The notes: generated from the sequence alone by a model not told the origin. DNA of 20,877 nucleotides from Deinococcus fonticola (GCF_004634215.1 NZ_SMMH01000043.1:1-20877); one strand, 5' to 3'. Positions 1 through 7,116 are shown, counted from the first letter of the stretch. Program-made: numbers and translations.

Positions 1-55
1 CCAGGACGATTTCTTCCTTGACCCCAGATGCCCAAGTTTTGCGCTGCTTTCCCAT
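1..55 (-). CDS. IS3-family transposase OrfA, N-terminal fragment
   Basis: Only the first 18 codons are inside the window. They begin MGKQRKTWASGV and continue KEEIVL, a start typical of the small helix-turn-helix OrfA subunit of IS3-type transposases, which binds the element ends and normally needs a frameshift into OrfB for catalysis. A strong ribosome binding site, GGAGGA at 61-66 (complement), sits 5 nt before the ATG. The family call is from similarity of the first residues only. The rest of the gene cannot be seen. Confidence 0.55.
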   Translation of the reverse strand, partial: MGKQRKTWASGVKEEIVL

Positions 56-92
56 AGAGTTCCTCCAGTTTGCCTGACCCTCCTATCGGTCA
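1..92 (-). mobile_element. Left-edge fragment of an IS3-type insertion sequence
   Basis: This is the 5' part of an insertion sequence whose transposase reads out of the window on the minus strand. The presumed outer end is position 92: read on the minus strand the element would begin TGACCGATAGG, matching the TG...CA termini usual for IS3 elements. The reading frame of a secreted protein is disrupted exactly there, which supports the boundary. The other end lies outside the window, so neither the terminal repeat nor the target duplication could be checked. Confidence 0.5.
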
Positions 93-102
93 GGCGATTT
101 TT
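72..102 (+). terminator. Hairpin with T-tract at the IS3 boundary
   Basis: GCCTGACC (72-79) and GGTCAGGC (88-95) form a perfect 8-bp stem with an 8-nt loop, followed by GA and five T residues on the plus strand. It has the shape of a factor-independent terminator for transcription leaving the insertion sequence towards the right. It straddles the presumed IS end at 92, so it could equally be part of the terminal repeat. Confidence 0.35.
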
Positions 103-227
103 GGAAGGAATCCCTGGAGCATTACCGTACCTGTAGCTCCGGCGGGAAGCCCCGTTGTGGTCACAGTTACTGAAGCAGCTAAGGCAGGAGAGAGAGTAAG
201 CAGGAGAGCAAGGGTGACTGTGCGCAT
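90..227 (-). pseudogene. Secreted-protein gene truncated by the IS3 element
   Basis: An ATG at 227 with GGAGGA 3 nt upstream (231-236, complement) opens a 45-codon frame. The product starts MRTVTLALLLTLSPALAA, a clear signal peptide (basic n-region, leucine-rich core, ALA-A cleavage site), followed by SVTVTTTGLPAGATGTVML, the first strands of an Ig-like or similar extracellular beta domain. The frame runs to a TGA at 92-90 that coincides with the presumed IS3 end, so the original C-terminus has been lost. The signal peptide and ribosome binding site are convincing. The original function cannot be told. Confidence 0.5.
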
Positions 228-241
228 GGTTCCTCCGTTTT

Positions 242-286
242 GTACCTAATTTGATAGTACCAAGTTTCACTGTACTCGTAATCGGT
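242..286. promoter_or_regulatory. Three GTAC boxes at 15-bp spacing (candidate operator)
   Basis: GTAC occurs at 242, 257 and 272, exactly 15 bp apart. The first two boxes are followed by partly similar sequence (GTACC then an A/T-rich stretch). AGTAC (256-260) and GTACT (272-276) also form an inverted pair. The array lies between the divergent starts of the truncated secreted gene (227, minus) and the XRE regulator (307, plus), where an autoregulatory operator is expected. Its role as operator is inferred. Confidence 0.35.
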
Positions 287-306
287 GAAGCGGTCACGCT
301 CGGTGT

Positions 307-531
307 ATGGCCAGAGTAAAGCGTGACCCCAGTGATACTCGCCGCATGTTTGGCGAGCGGCTGAGATCACGCAGAAAAGAACTGAAACTAACCCTCGAGG
401 ACGTGGCGGAGAAAGCCCAGATGAACTGGTCATACATCGCCCAGGTCGAGCGGGGCGAACGCAACGTGTCCATCGACAATATGGCCGCGCTGGCAGAGGC
501 ACTGGACGTCTCACTGCGCGACCTACTCTGA
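307..531 (+). CDS. Small XRE-family helix-turn-helix regulator
   Basis: The 74-aa product is essentially one Cro/C1-type DNA-binding domain. It has FGERLRSRRKELKLTLEDVA (helices 1-2), AQMNWSYIAQVERGERNVS (recognition helix with the QVERGER signature) and NMAALAEALDVSLRDLL. Single-domain proteins of this size act as dimeric repressors or activators and are common as controllers of restriction-modification and other mobile modules. No strong ribosome binding site precedes the ATG, so initiation may be leaderless or weak. The GTAC boxes upstream are a plausible binding site. The gene is convergent with its right neighbour, and the two overlap by 9 bp at their stop codons. Its target beyond its own promoter is unknown. 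Confidence 0.85.
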   Translation: MARVKRDPSDTRRMFGERLRSRRKELKLTLEDVAEKAQMNWSYIAQVERGERNVSIDNMAALAEALDVSLRDLL

Positions 532-1095
532 CGCCCGTGGCGTGCGCGGCAGCAGGGGCGTGATGCCCCCATTTTCAAAGGCGACGGGGATGGCTTCCGG
601 CTCATCCCTTTGGATGTACGCGACCCCGGAGAGTCGCCCTTCCTGCCAGCCCACAAACAGGAGCGCCCGCTCCTCGGTGAGCAGTCCTTGCTGCCGTGCC
701 TGATATACCCAGCGGAGTTGATCGAGCGCATCCTGCATCTCTGCGTTAGGAGCCATGACCCACATCCCCTGCCAGTCCAGCTGACTTTGATGAGTTGCGC
801 TCAGGGCATCGGCCCATCCCAACACGTAATCCGCATCCATCGCCAGCGGTGTGTCGAGAGCCGTGCGGCTTCCCGGCACTGTCCCTGGCGTGATGTATTC
901 GATCCCCACCGTACCTTGTTGCAGCGATCCGAAGATCGGGCCGCCCCACCACCGTCCGGTGCAGCGCAAATGGGTACGCAGTGCGCGAGTAGCAGGGGCA
1001 TGAATGACCACCTCCTGCACAGCAGAGTCAGAAGCCTGAGAGCGGGCAAGATGTTGTGACCTTGGCCCGTAGTAAAGATCGTGCAGCCGGGTCAT
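523..1095 (-). CDS. Hypothetical protein, possibly a JAB/MPN-like fold without metal ligands
   Basis: 190 aa, no signal peptide or membrane segment. The ATG at 1095 has GGAG 8 nt upstream. The layout recalls JAB/MPN isopeptidases: WGGPIFGSL (about 50-58) where E-x-x-G-L-L-G would be, TVGIEYITPG (62-71) as the next strand, and WQGMWVMAPNAEMQDALDQL (108-127), which lines up with the G-x-W-H-x-H-P-x(n)-S-x-x-D segment. The metal-binding residues are absent: the HxH position reads WVM and no upstream glutamate is seen. A strand-rich C-terminus (ALLFVGWQ, GVAYIQRD) fits the fold. This assignment is inferred from pattern, so the protein may be a structural MPN-type protein or something unrelated. 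It is convergent with the XRE gene. Confidence 0.55.
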   Translation of the reverse strand: MTRLHDLYYGPRSQHLARSQASDSAVQEVVIHAPATRALRTHLRCTGRWWGGPIFGSLQQGTVGIEYITPGTVPGSRTALDTPLAMDADYVLGWADALSATHQSQLDWQGMWVMAPNAEMQDALDQLRWVYQARQQGLLTEERALLFVGWQEGRLSGVAYIQRDEPEAIPVAFENGGITPLLPRTPRASE

Positions 1096-1370
1096 CGTCC
1101 GGCTCCACGGTTTGAAAAGCGAAGAGCATCGGTGGCTGGCGAGTGGTTTTTTGTCACGGTGGGTACCTCGCGTTCAGGGCGTGGAGCCGGAACGCTACAG
1201 AAGAGAATTGATGGCTTATTCATTAGGGAAACTCCGTCTGAACTCCCTGTTTTGAGGGAATTTCTGGAGGCGAAGCAAAGCGAAGACCCTTGAACGGTCT
1301 TTGCCGCCAAGGGTCATTTCCTTCACTGACGTGGGTTTTGAGACGCACTTTTCTGTTCAGGGTTCTGTTG
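1096..1370. other. Intergenic stretch with an 8-bp inverted repeat
   Basis: No convincing gene was found between the minus-strand genes ending at 1371 and starting at 1095. GACCCTTG (1285-1292) and CAAGGGTC (1308-1315) form a perfect 8-bp stem with a 15-nt loop. It lies about 55-85 nt past the stop of the 415-aa gene and could slow or end transcription, but it lacks a strong T-tract. A 70-codon plus-strand frame from GTG 1081 has no ribosome binding site or recognisable content. Confidence 0.4.
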
Positions 1371-2618
1371 TCAGCGCTCCCTGTTAAACCACTGGGCCAG
1401 CATCACCTCCTCCCCAAATTCTCGCTGTAGCCTCTGCTGCCGCTTCGCCGCTGGCACGCCCCAGAGCGTTGCGGCGAAGCCCCGATCGCTGAAGGTTTCA
1501 CGCTTTTTTTGAATCGTGGACATGCTGTACGACCCGGTGTCGTACTCAACGGCGACGCTGCCTTTGGGTGTGCACCAGATCGCGTCAGGCTGCTCGTAAC
1601 TGAGGCGTGAACGCGGTTCCGTCTGCCAGACACTCGTGTCCGCTTCGACACTGAGTTGCATCCTCATCTCGGCCAGGCCAGCCCGGTGGGCAAGGTGATG
1701 GTGGTGTACGTACTGCATGCGCGGTGAAGCCAAGAAGAACCGGGTTGAGACTTCAAGGCCGTAGCGACCATGGCACGGATGGATCAGAGCATGAACATAC
1801 GGCGTGTCCTGCAGGTCGCCTGCTTCCAGGCCGTAATGCCGTCGCAACTGTTGGGTACTCATCACTGAATCCACCGCCAGTGCCCGTCTGGCATGGTGAA
1901 GACGCGCATCACGAGAGAGACAGAGGATCTGCCGGGTCAGCTCCGGGAGAGCTGTATCAGTGGGGACGTGCAGGGCAGCTTCACTGGCACGCGGATCGTC
2001 TGATGCTGGGTACATGACCCTTCCCTTGGCTTCCGCTAGCGGCAAGCAGTGTACGAGTTTCAACCATGAACTTTCACGCTCCTGCAACCTTTTCCCACGG
2101 CGCACGTTCGGCGTCAAAACCACCACCCGCAGGTTGTGGAACAACGCCTCACTGCGCCACTGTGTGACCAAGCTCTCCAGTTTTTCCACCGAGCAGCCGC
2201 GCCCTGAGCCGAACTGAGCTGTCAGCAGTACAGTTCCCTCTGGCGTCTGCACCGGAGTGAGATCGTCGCGGGCCGTGGGTGGACGCCGGGCGGGATCAAG
2301 AATCACTTCCCAGCCCAGGCGTTGGAGCGCGAGGCGCTGGTAGGCCGTGTTGATGCAGCGGGCAAAGCTTCTGGGCTTGTCGCAACTCCCGGTGGCGGCG
2401 ACGCGACCATGCGCTTTGGGGAGCACCAGCAGGCCCATCGCCGTGTAAGTCACTGACAGATAGTTCTCCTCATGCAATTCCAACATCCGCTTTCGACCCA
2501 GTGCCGCCTTGGTCTCATCCGGTGTCCACGCGCCGTCTCTGAGCAGCTGCCGGAACGCTTCACGCTCCTGCTCAGAGACCCCTTCGTGCCTCGGTCGGGG
2601 GCCGGGACGGATGGTCAC
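1371..2618 (-). CDS. Replication-relaxation-like protein with PD-(D/E)XK-type domain
   Basis: 415 aa. The C-terminal half resembles the replication-relaxation family found with plasmids and integrative elements: a winged-helix-like stretch (MSTQQLRRHYGLEAGDL), a histidine-rich HHHHLAHRAGLAEMRMQL, then PDAIW (D345), VAVEYDTGSY (E358, D360), K371/K372 and LWGVPAAKR. D...E-x-D...K is the order of a PD-(D/E)XK nuclease core, so nuclease activity is possible but unproven. The N-terminal half has its own winged-helix-like start (about 20-55) and strands such as LRVVVLTPN, as if it were a second degenerate copy. Translation starts at GTG, overlapping the stop of the 143-aa gene as GTGA, with AAGGTGG upstream; the two are clearly coupled. 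The family call is inferred from sequence pattern. Confidence 0.6.
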   Translation of the reverse strand: MTIRPGPRPRHEGVSEQEREAFRQLLRDGAWTPDETKAALGRKRMLELHEENYLSVTYTAMGLLVLPKAHGRVAATGSCDKPRSFARCINTAYQRLALQRLGWEVILDPARRPPTARDDLTPVQTPEGTVLLTAQFGSGRGCSVEKLESLVTQWRSEALFHNLRVVVLTPNVRRGKRLQERESSWLKLVHCLPLAEAKGRVMYPASDDPRASEAALHVPTDTALPELTRQILCLSRDARLHHARRALAVDSVMSTQQLRRHYGLEAGDLQDTPYVHALIHPCHGRYGLEVSTRFFLASPRMQYVHHHHLAHRAGLAEMRMQLSVEADTSVWQTEPRSRLSYEQPDAIWCTPKGSVAVEYDTGSYSMSTIQKKRETFSDRGFAATLWGVPAAKRQQRLQREFGEEVMLAQWFNRER

Positions 2619-3046
2619 GATTCACCACCTTTTTGCTGGCCTTTGAGAAACTTGCGCCTGATGTCCAGCAAGCGCTCAAAGTCGTCTTGGCCGTCCTTGA
2701 TACGTTCAACGGTTGTCGCCACTTTACCGTTCAGGGCCAAGACTCTGTAGCGAGATTCACGGCGCTGGTCTGTCAGCCATCGTGTCCATCCATCATCGAC
2801 AACGACGACTTCATCCTGCACCGTACAGCGCTTTTTCTGGCCGTCTTCCATAACCACTACTTTCCCAAAATGCTGCCCAGCCAGTGGCAGCGCTCCTACG
2901 ACCCCACGCATGATTGCCGCTTCAAAGTTTTTGAGGATCAAGCAGCACTCATCTGGGGGCACATCGCGCAGCAGGATGCTGAGTTTCTGGCGCAGGGGCT
3001 TTGTTTTCTCGGCAGGCGCAGTTGATTCAGGATGTTCAGAATTCAT
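2615..3046 (-). CDS. Uncharacterised 143-aa protein coupled to the relaxation-like gene
   Basis: I do not recognise the family. The protein is soluble and charged, with no signal or membrane segment. An N-terminal helical part (PLRQKLSILLRDVPPDECCL) is followed by short beta strands (FGKVVVMEDGQ, CTVQDEVVVVDDGW) and a C-terminal helix rich in Arg, Lys, Asp and Glu (ERLLDIRRKFLKGQQ), which suggests a nucleic-acid or protein adaptor. The ATG at 3046 has AGGAGG 6 nt upstream, the strongest start in the cassette. Its stop overlaps the GTG of the 415-aa gene by 4 nt, so the two products are probably made in proportion and act together. A 100-nt gap separates it from the RuvC/TnpB-like gene upstream, probably in one transcript. 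Confidence 0.6.
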   Translation of the reverse strand: MNSEHPESTAPAEKTKPLRQKLSILLRDVPPDECCLILKNFEAAIMRGVVGALPLAGQHFGKVVVMEDGQKKRCTVQDEVVVVDDGWTRWLTDQRRESRYRVLALNGKVATTVERIKDGQDDFERLLDIRRKFLKGQQKGGES

Positions 3047-3146
3047 TTCTTTCCTCCTGAACTCAGCATCCCCTGCTGTAGGGTTTTGGCGATTTACTAC
3101 ATCACCTCATTGTCTCTTTCGATACGTTTCATACGCGTCCAATAGT

Positions 3147-4214
3147 TCACAACCCGCGCTCCAGTCGGTAAGCCATCCCAACGGCGATGATGTTGTGAGC
3201 AGCATTGACATCGGCATCAACAATGGTTCCGTTGCCGTTTAAGAACCGCTTGTGGTTACTACTGTCACGCTCACCTCGAAGGTGAGTCAGGTTGCAGAAC
3301 TGACTGGTGTGTTCAGGCGGCACTCGCTGCCACCTGATCCCCGCAGCATCGAGCCTTTTTGGCAGCCAACACATCAAAAAATCACGCAGCCCCAATTCCC
3401 GGCTGCGTCGTGCGAACGCGCGAGAACAGTTCGGGTATTGCAGGTTTTCAAAATACACGAAGGAGGCGCTGGAAAGCAGCAAGCGCACCATTTCCTGGAG
3501 TTCCAGCCGTGCCGCCGCATGCTGGAGCAACAGCAGGTGGCGCTGTACCTCGCACTGCGTGTGGTGGTCGCCAGGGCACCACTCTTCCAGCTGGTTTGCA
3601 GTGATGCATACTTCGGAGATGCCTGCGGCCCGGTGCACCAGACCGGTGCGGTGTACTGCCACAGCGAGCGTATTCAGGCCAACGTCGATGCCCACGGCAG
3701 AGCGCTCAATCCCACTGATGGTTTGCACAGTTGCCCTCTCAAAGAAGAGGCTCAAGAACCAGCCTGAGTCATTCTGAAAAATGCGAGTACGTTCGGGCAC
3801 CCAGGGAGCTGGCGTGACGTGTTGATCCGCCAACAGATGCGGTGCAGGAGTTACTTGCGCCTCAGCCTGGAGAGCTTGCACCAATTGCTGCAGCCACGCC
3901 TCCTTTCCCAGGCTGTCCATCGGCTGGGTAAGCGCCGGCAGAAGATGTGCGACGTCAAACTGCGCGAACCTCGGTGAGGCAGTCACCAATCCGGCATACT
4001 CCTCAGGGGGGAGAACATAAAGCTGTGCTTGGAGGGTCTGCTGCCCGATCTTGAACTGGAAGTGGCTCAGTACATCTGGGTTTTCTGTCAGTTTGAACAC
4101 GGTGCCGGACGCCCCCGGCACGTTTTCTGATACTTGTTTCAAGACACCAGACTGAACGAGTGAGTGGAGTACATAGTTCGACTCCCTCAAGATGCGAAGG
4201 TTGTAATTGATCAC
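3147..4214 (-). CDS. TnpB/Cas12-like RuvC nuclease with a non-standard N-terminus
   Basis: 355 aa. The second half carries the split RuvC core of TnpB and type V Cas12 nucleases in order: GIDVGLNTLAVAV with D177, FVYFENLQYP with E256, and DADVNAAHNI with D335. All three catalytic acids are present. TSQFCNLTH (304-311) marks the zinc-ribbon position, but only C307 of the usual four cysteines remains (the second pair reads LNGNG). Residues 1-140 do not look like the TnpB recognition domain; only GWFLSLFFER just before RuvC-I resembles the usual wedge strand. Start is GTG with AAGGGAG upstream. Typical TnpB is about 400 aa. No tnpA partner is present. Known relatives are RNA-guided DNA nucleases, but whether this one is guided is unknown. 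Confidence 0.7.
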   Translation of the reverse strand: MINYNLRILRESNYVLHSLVQSGVLKQVSENVPGASGTVFKLTENPDVLSHFQFKIGQQTLQAQLYVLPPEEYAGLVTASPRFAQFDVAHLLPALTQPMDSLGKEAWLQQLVQALQAEAQVTPAPHLLADQHVTPAPWVPERTRIFQNDSGWFLSLFFERATVQTISGIERSAVGIDVGLNTLAVAVHRTGLVHRAAGISEVCITANQLEEWCPGDHHTQCEVQRHLLLLQHAAARLELQEMVRLLLSSASFVYFENLQYPNCSRAFARRSRELGLRDFLMCWLPKRLDAAGIRWQRVPPEHTSQFCNLTHLRGERDSSNHKRFLNGNGTIVDADVNAAHNIIAVGMAYRLERGL

Positions 4215-4246
4215 AGGAGACTCCCTTGAAAGCGGTTTTGCCTGTC

Positions 4247-4264
4247 CATCACCTGCAGATGATG
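4247..4264. promoter_or_regulatory. Near-perfect 18-bp palindrome upstream of the RuvC gene
   Basis: CATCACCTGCAGATGATG (4247-4264) is self-complementary except for one base pair (C/A), centred on CTGCAG. It lies about 33 nt upstream of the GTG start of the TnpB/Cas12-like gene (4214, minus strand), where a repressor operator would be expected. The function is inferred. Confidence 0.35.
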
Positions 4265-4283
4265 TTCAGACCCTTCCCTTCTG

Positions 4284-4302
4284 ACCAGCGCGGAGCGCTG
4301 GT
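4284..4302. repeat. Perfect 8-bp stem, 3-nt loop hairpin
   Basis: ACCAGCGC (4284-4291), loop GGA, GCGCTGGT (4295-4302). It sits between the end of the restriction gene and the start of the RuvC-nuclease cassette. It has no T-tract on either strand, so it is not a classical terminator. It could be an RNA structure, a protein site or a decayed mobile-element end. Confidence 0.5.
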
Positions 4303-4395
4303 GCCTTGAGAGGTCTTGCCGCTGTGGAGCTTCAGGTTTTGATTCTCTGTGTTGACCTCAAAGCTGTGCGTTCATGAACAGTTGCGCTGCTGTGC

Positions 4396-4420
4396 GGTTC
4401 GCTGATTGACCAGGCGAACC
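4396..4420 (-). terminator. Weak inverted repeat after res
   Basis: GGTTCGC (4396-4402) and GCGAACC (4414-4420) form a 7-bp stem with an 11-nt loop, starting 27 nt past the stop codon of res on the minus strand. There is no T-tract, so termination by this element alone is doubtful. Two further GTTCA/TGAAC palindromes lie at 4370-4379 and 4445-4458. Confidence 0.25.
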
Positions 4421-4447
4421 CTGCTCTCCCTGCAGAGGTCTGAGTGT

Positions 4448-7033
4448 TCAGTTGAACAGCGGCCCAGCGGGACTGAGGGCGTCCAGGTCTGCCAGGGACT
4501 CGGGTTGTAGGCCTTTGAACTGCTTCTGCGGCACTTTCAGGTAGCGCCACAGCGTCCCGCTCAGTTCACTGGCGTTCTCACACCACTGCGCGGCGGCGCG
4601 GTCTTTGTACTGCACCTCCTCGGTCTCGGCCCCCTTGGTCTCGATGACCCAGTGGGTGCCATCGGTGCCTACGGCAACGAAGTCCGGGTGGTAGTAGCGC
4701 AGGTTGGTATTGCCGTCCACGTAGGGAATGCTGAACGGGAACTGCTCGTGCAGTTTTCCGAAAGCCGTGACGTCCTCCGCCATGTCGAGAAACTTGGCGA
4801 ACTCCTTCTCAAAGGCGTTGCCACAGGGCGCAAAATTCCACGGGGTCTTGTTCGCCTCGTACACCGGGCGCGTCCATGGAAAGGGTTCGATGCTGGACAG
4901 CCGCAGAGGTTCGTTGATGACCTCCGGCTGCTGCTCCTCGATGCTCAGTCCCCGGATCGCCTTGGTAAACAGGTCGAGGGCCACGAACTGGGCCACGTTG
5001 GAACTCATGGCCTGAATCACCGCAGGCTCTTCGAGGTCGACCTCCTGTCCGAAGGCACGTCTTGAAAACCACTCCCTGACCTTGGGAGCGATCACACTGA
5101 ACTGTCCCGGCAGTTTCACATCAGCGGCGATGCGTTTGGCGTAGTAACTGATGACCTCGCCTGCGGTCTGCGGCCCCTGAATCTCATATTCTTTGCTGAC
5201 TAGCGTTTCCAACGTCAGGATGTCCTTGCCCTCGTACGTGAAGGTCTGGGCTTCCTTGCCGCCCTTCTTGAGGGGCAGGGGCTGGTGCTTGAAGCCCATG
5301 ACATCCAGCGCTGCCACCTCGTCGGCAATGCTGCGTTTACGGGTCAGGGCAGGACTGAGTTGCGGCAGGGCAATGTCGTACTGCGCTTTTTCAGGCACGA
5401 AGCAGATCTGGGGAATGATGACGGGTGGGCCACCATCGAGGTCTTCGGCATCCAGCTTGATCTGTTCCAGTTTCTCCAGGTCTTCCACGAAGGCGAGGAA
5501 GTTCCGGTTGCCGATGATGTCCACCCGCTCGGTGTACCCCTGACCCTGACCACGGAACATCAGGCGCAGGCCGCGCCCGATGGCCTGTTCCGGGAGGATG
5601 TTGGCCTTGGCGGTGTAGGGGCGCAGGCCCACCACCACCGTCACGTTCTGCACGTCCCAGCCCTCGCGCAGCATCATCACTGACACCACGGCGTTGACCT
5701 TGCTGCTGTCATTGTCAATCTCGCGGGAAGCCTTTCTGGCGGCTTCCAGATCTTTCTTGCTGACCTCACCGGTCTTGTCTGTGTGAATGACCAGCGTGCT
5801 GTCGCCGCCGAACTCCTGCGGGTACTTGGCGCGGAGCCAGTCCGCCACATCGTCGGCCTCTGCCGTGGTGTTCATCATCACGAACAGCGCAGGTTTCTTC
5901 TTGAACGGCTTCAGCGCGTCACGGTACTCCTGCCAGCGTTTGACCCCAGCCGTCAGGAACGCCTGGTAGCGTACGCTGGCGATGTCGGACTTTTCCTCCT
6001 GCGCCTTGGTGACGCCCTTCACCGGGCGTTTCACGATGGCGTCCACGATGGCCTGCTTGAGGGGGTAGTCGTAGATGACCCAAGGGAACAGCCCGCCTTT
6101 CTGGAAGCGTGGTGTCGCCGTCACGTCCAGTTGCAGGCTGAGCGGGACTTTCGCGGCCAGGTCACGGATGACCCCGTTCCAGGCGCTGCCCTCGTCATGG
6201 GTGTGGTGGGCCTCGTCGTTCAGCACCATCACCGGAGTGCCGCGCTTCACGATGCGGTCGGTGAAGGGCACGTTCGGTGTCAGAGAGCTGGGTGGTTTGC
6301 TGCCCAGCAGATCATCCAGTGGGTTGCTGGCAGGTTTTTCATCCTCCGGGTAGAGCTGCTGGATGTTGGTCACGTACAGCACGCCTTCAGAACTGCTGAC
6401 GGAGTTGCCACCCTCGCCCCGCACCACCACTTCCATGTCCCAGAAGGCTTTCAGGGCAGGTGGAATTACCGGGTCGACCTGAAAGATGCGGCCTCCCTGA
6501 AAGTCCTCTGCAAGGCGTTCCAGCACGATGACGTTCGGGGCGATGACCAGAAAGGAGCGGGCGTATGCCTGAGCGATCTCGTCCTGCTCACGCACCGCAT
6601 TGAAGTATTGCCACGCTGTCGCCAGACTCATGACCTTTGTCTTGCCGCTGCCCGTTGCCATCTTCAGCGCCAGGCGTGACAGGCCGTCGTCCTTGGGAAG
6701 CTGCTGACCCTGAAGAAGCTCCTTCACCGCGAACTGTTCCAGCAGCCCCAAGCGGGTACGCACACCGGTCACTTCCCAGGTGTAGATCAGGGTCTCCAGT
6801 GCGGCCTGCTGCGCCATGTGGTACTTGAATGGGCGTCCACTGGGCAGGCGGTGCTCGTTCAGAAACCAGTGACTGAGAAGGAGGCGCGTGGTGTCCGTGA
6901 CCCCCTTGTAACCACCCTCGCGCCATTCCCGCACCGCCTCCCGCAACTTGGGAACGCACACGGCGGTGTTCATGTATTCGGAAACGTCAAAGAGGGTGCC
7001 GTCTGCGGCAGATGCCTTCTTGCGGGCAGCCAT
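4448..7033 (-). CDS. Type III restriction-type helicase-endonuclease (Res)
   Basis: 861 aa. It is an ATP-dependent translocase and DNA cleavage subunit that would act with the Mod protein encoded upstream. Visible motifs are Walker A ATGSGKT (126-132), Walker B/motif II NDEAHH (D273-H276), motif III VTATPRF (304-310), motif VI EQAIGRGLRLMFRGQG, and a C-terminal PD-(D/E)XK nuclease with HPDF (D784) and VIETKGAE (E798, K800). All catalytic residues are present, so the enzyme should be active. The start ATG has AGGAG 7 nt upstream. It is the last gene of the mod - kinase - DUF3037 - res series, 83 nt after DUF3037. Length is slightly below the usual 900-1000 aa. Confidence 0.9.
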   Translation of the reverse strand: MAARKKASAADGTLFDVSEYMNTAVCVPKLREAVREWREGGYKGVTDTTRLLLSHWFLNEHRLPSGRPFKYHMAQQAALETLIYTWEVTGVRTRLGLLEQFAVKELLQGQQLPKDDGLSRLALKMATGSGKTKVMSLATAWQYFNAVREQDEIAQAYARSFLVIAPNVIVLERLAEDFQGGRIFQVDPVIPPALKAFWDMEVVVRGEGGNSVSSSEGVLYVTNIQQLYPEDEKPASNPLDDLLGSKPPSSLTPNVPFTDRIVKRGTPVMVLNDEAHHTHDEGSAWNGVIRDLAAKVPLSLQLDVTATPRFQKGGLFPWVIYDYPLKQAIVDAIVKRPVKGVTKAQEEKSDIASVRYQAFLTAGVKRWQEYRDALKPFKKKPALFVMMNTTAEADDVADWLRAKYPQEFGGDSTLVIHTDKTGEVSKKDLEAARKASREIDNDSSKVNAVVSVMMLREGWDVQNVTVVVGLRPYTAKANILPEQAIGRGLRLMFRGQGQGYTERVDIIGNRNFLAFVEDLEKLEQIKLDAEDLDGGPPVIIPQICFVPEKAQYDIALPQLSPALTRKRSIADEVAALDVMGFKHQPLPLKKGGKEAQTFTYEGKDILTLETLVSKEYEIQGPQTAGEVISYYAKRIAADVKLPGQFSVIAPKVREWFSRRAFGQEVDLEEPAVIQAMSSNVAQFVALDLFTKAIRGLSIEEQQPEVINEPLRLSSIEPFPWTRPVYEANKTPWNFAPCGNAFEKEFAKFLDMAEDVTAFGKLHEQFPFSIPYVDGNTNLRYYHPDFVAVGTDGTHWVIETKGAETEEVQYKDRAAAQWCENASELSGTLWRYLKVPQKQFKGLQPESLADLDALSPAGPLFN

Positions 7034-7116
7034 CAGCAGGCTCCTGCAACGGTACAGGCGCGGTTTGTCGACATGCCCTCAGTTTAGAGGCAGACATTCA
7101 GAACATCAGCCGAGAA

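Noticed and set aside
1081..1293. 70-codon plus-strand frame after the JAB-like gene
   Set aside because: GTG start without a ribosome binding site, overlaps the start of the gene at 1095, and has no recognisable content.
3147..4214. Ordinary IS200/IS605 transposon carrying tnpB
   Set aside because: No tnpA, no subterminal hairpin pair or clear element ends were found, and the N-terminus does not match TnpB.
5783..6679. 298-codon plus-strand frame
   Set aside because: It is antisense to the helicase part of res, with no coding evidence of its own.
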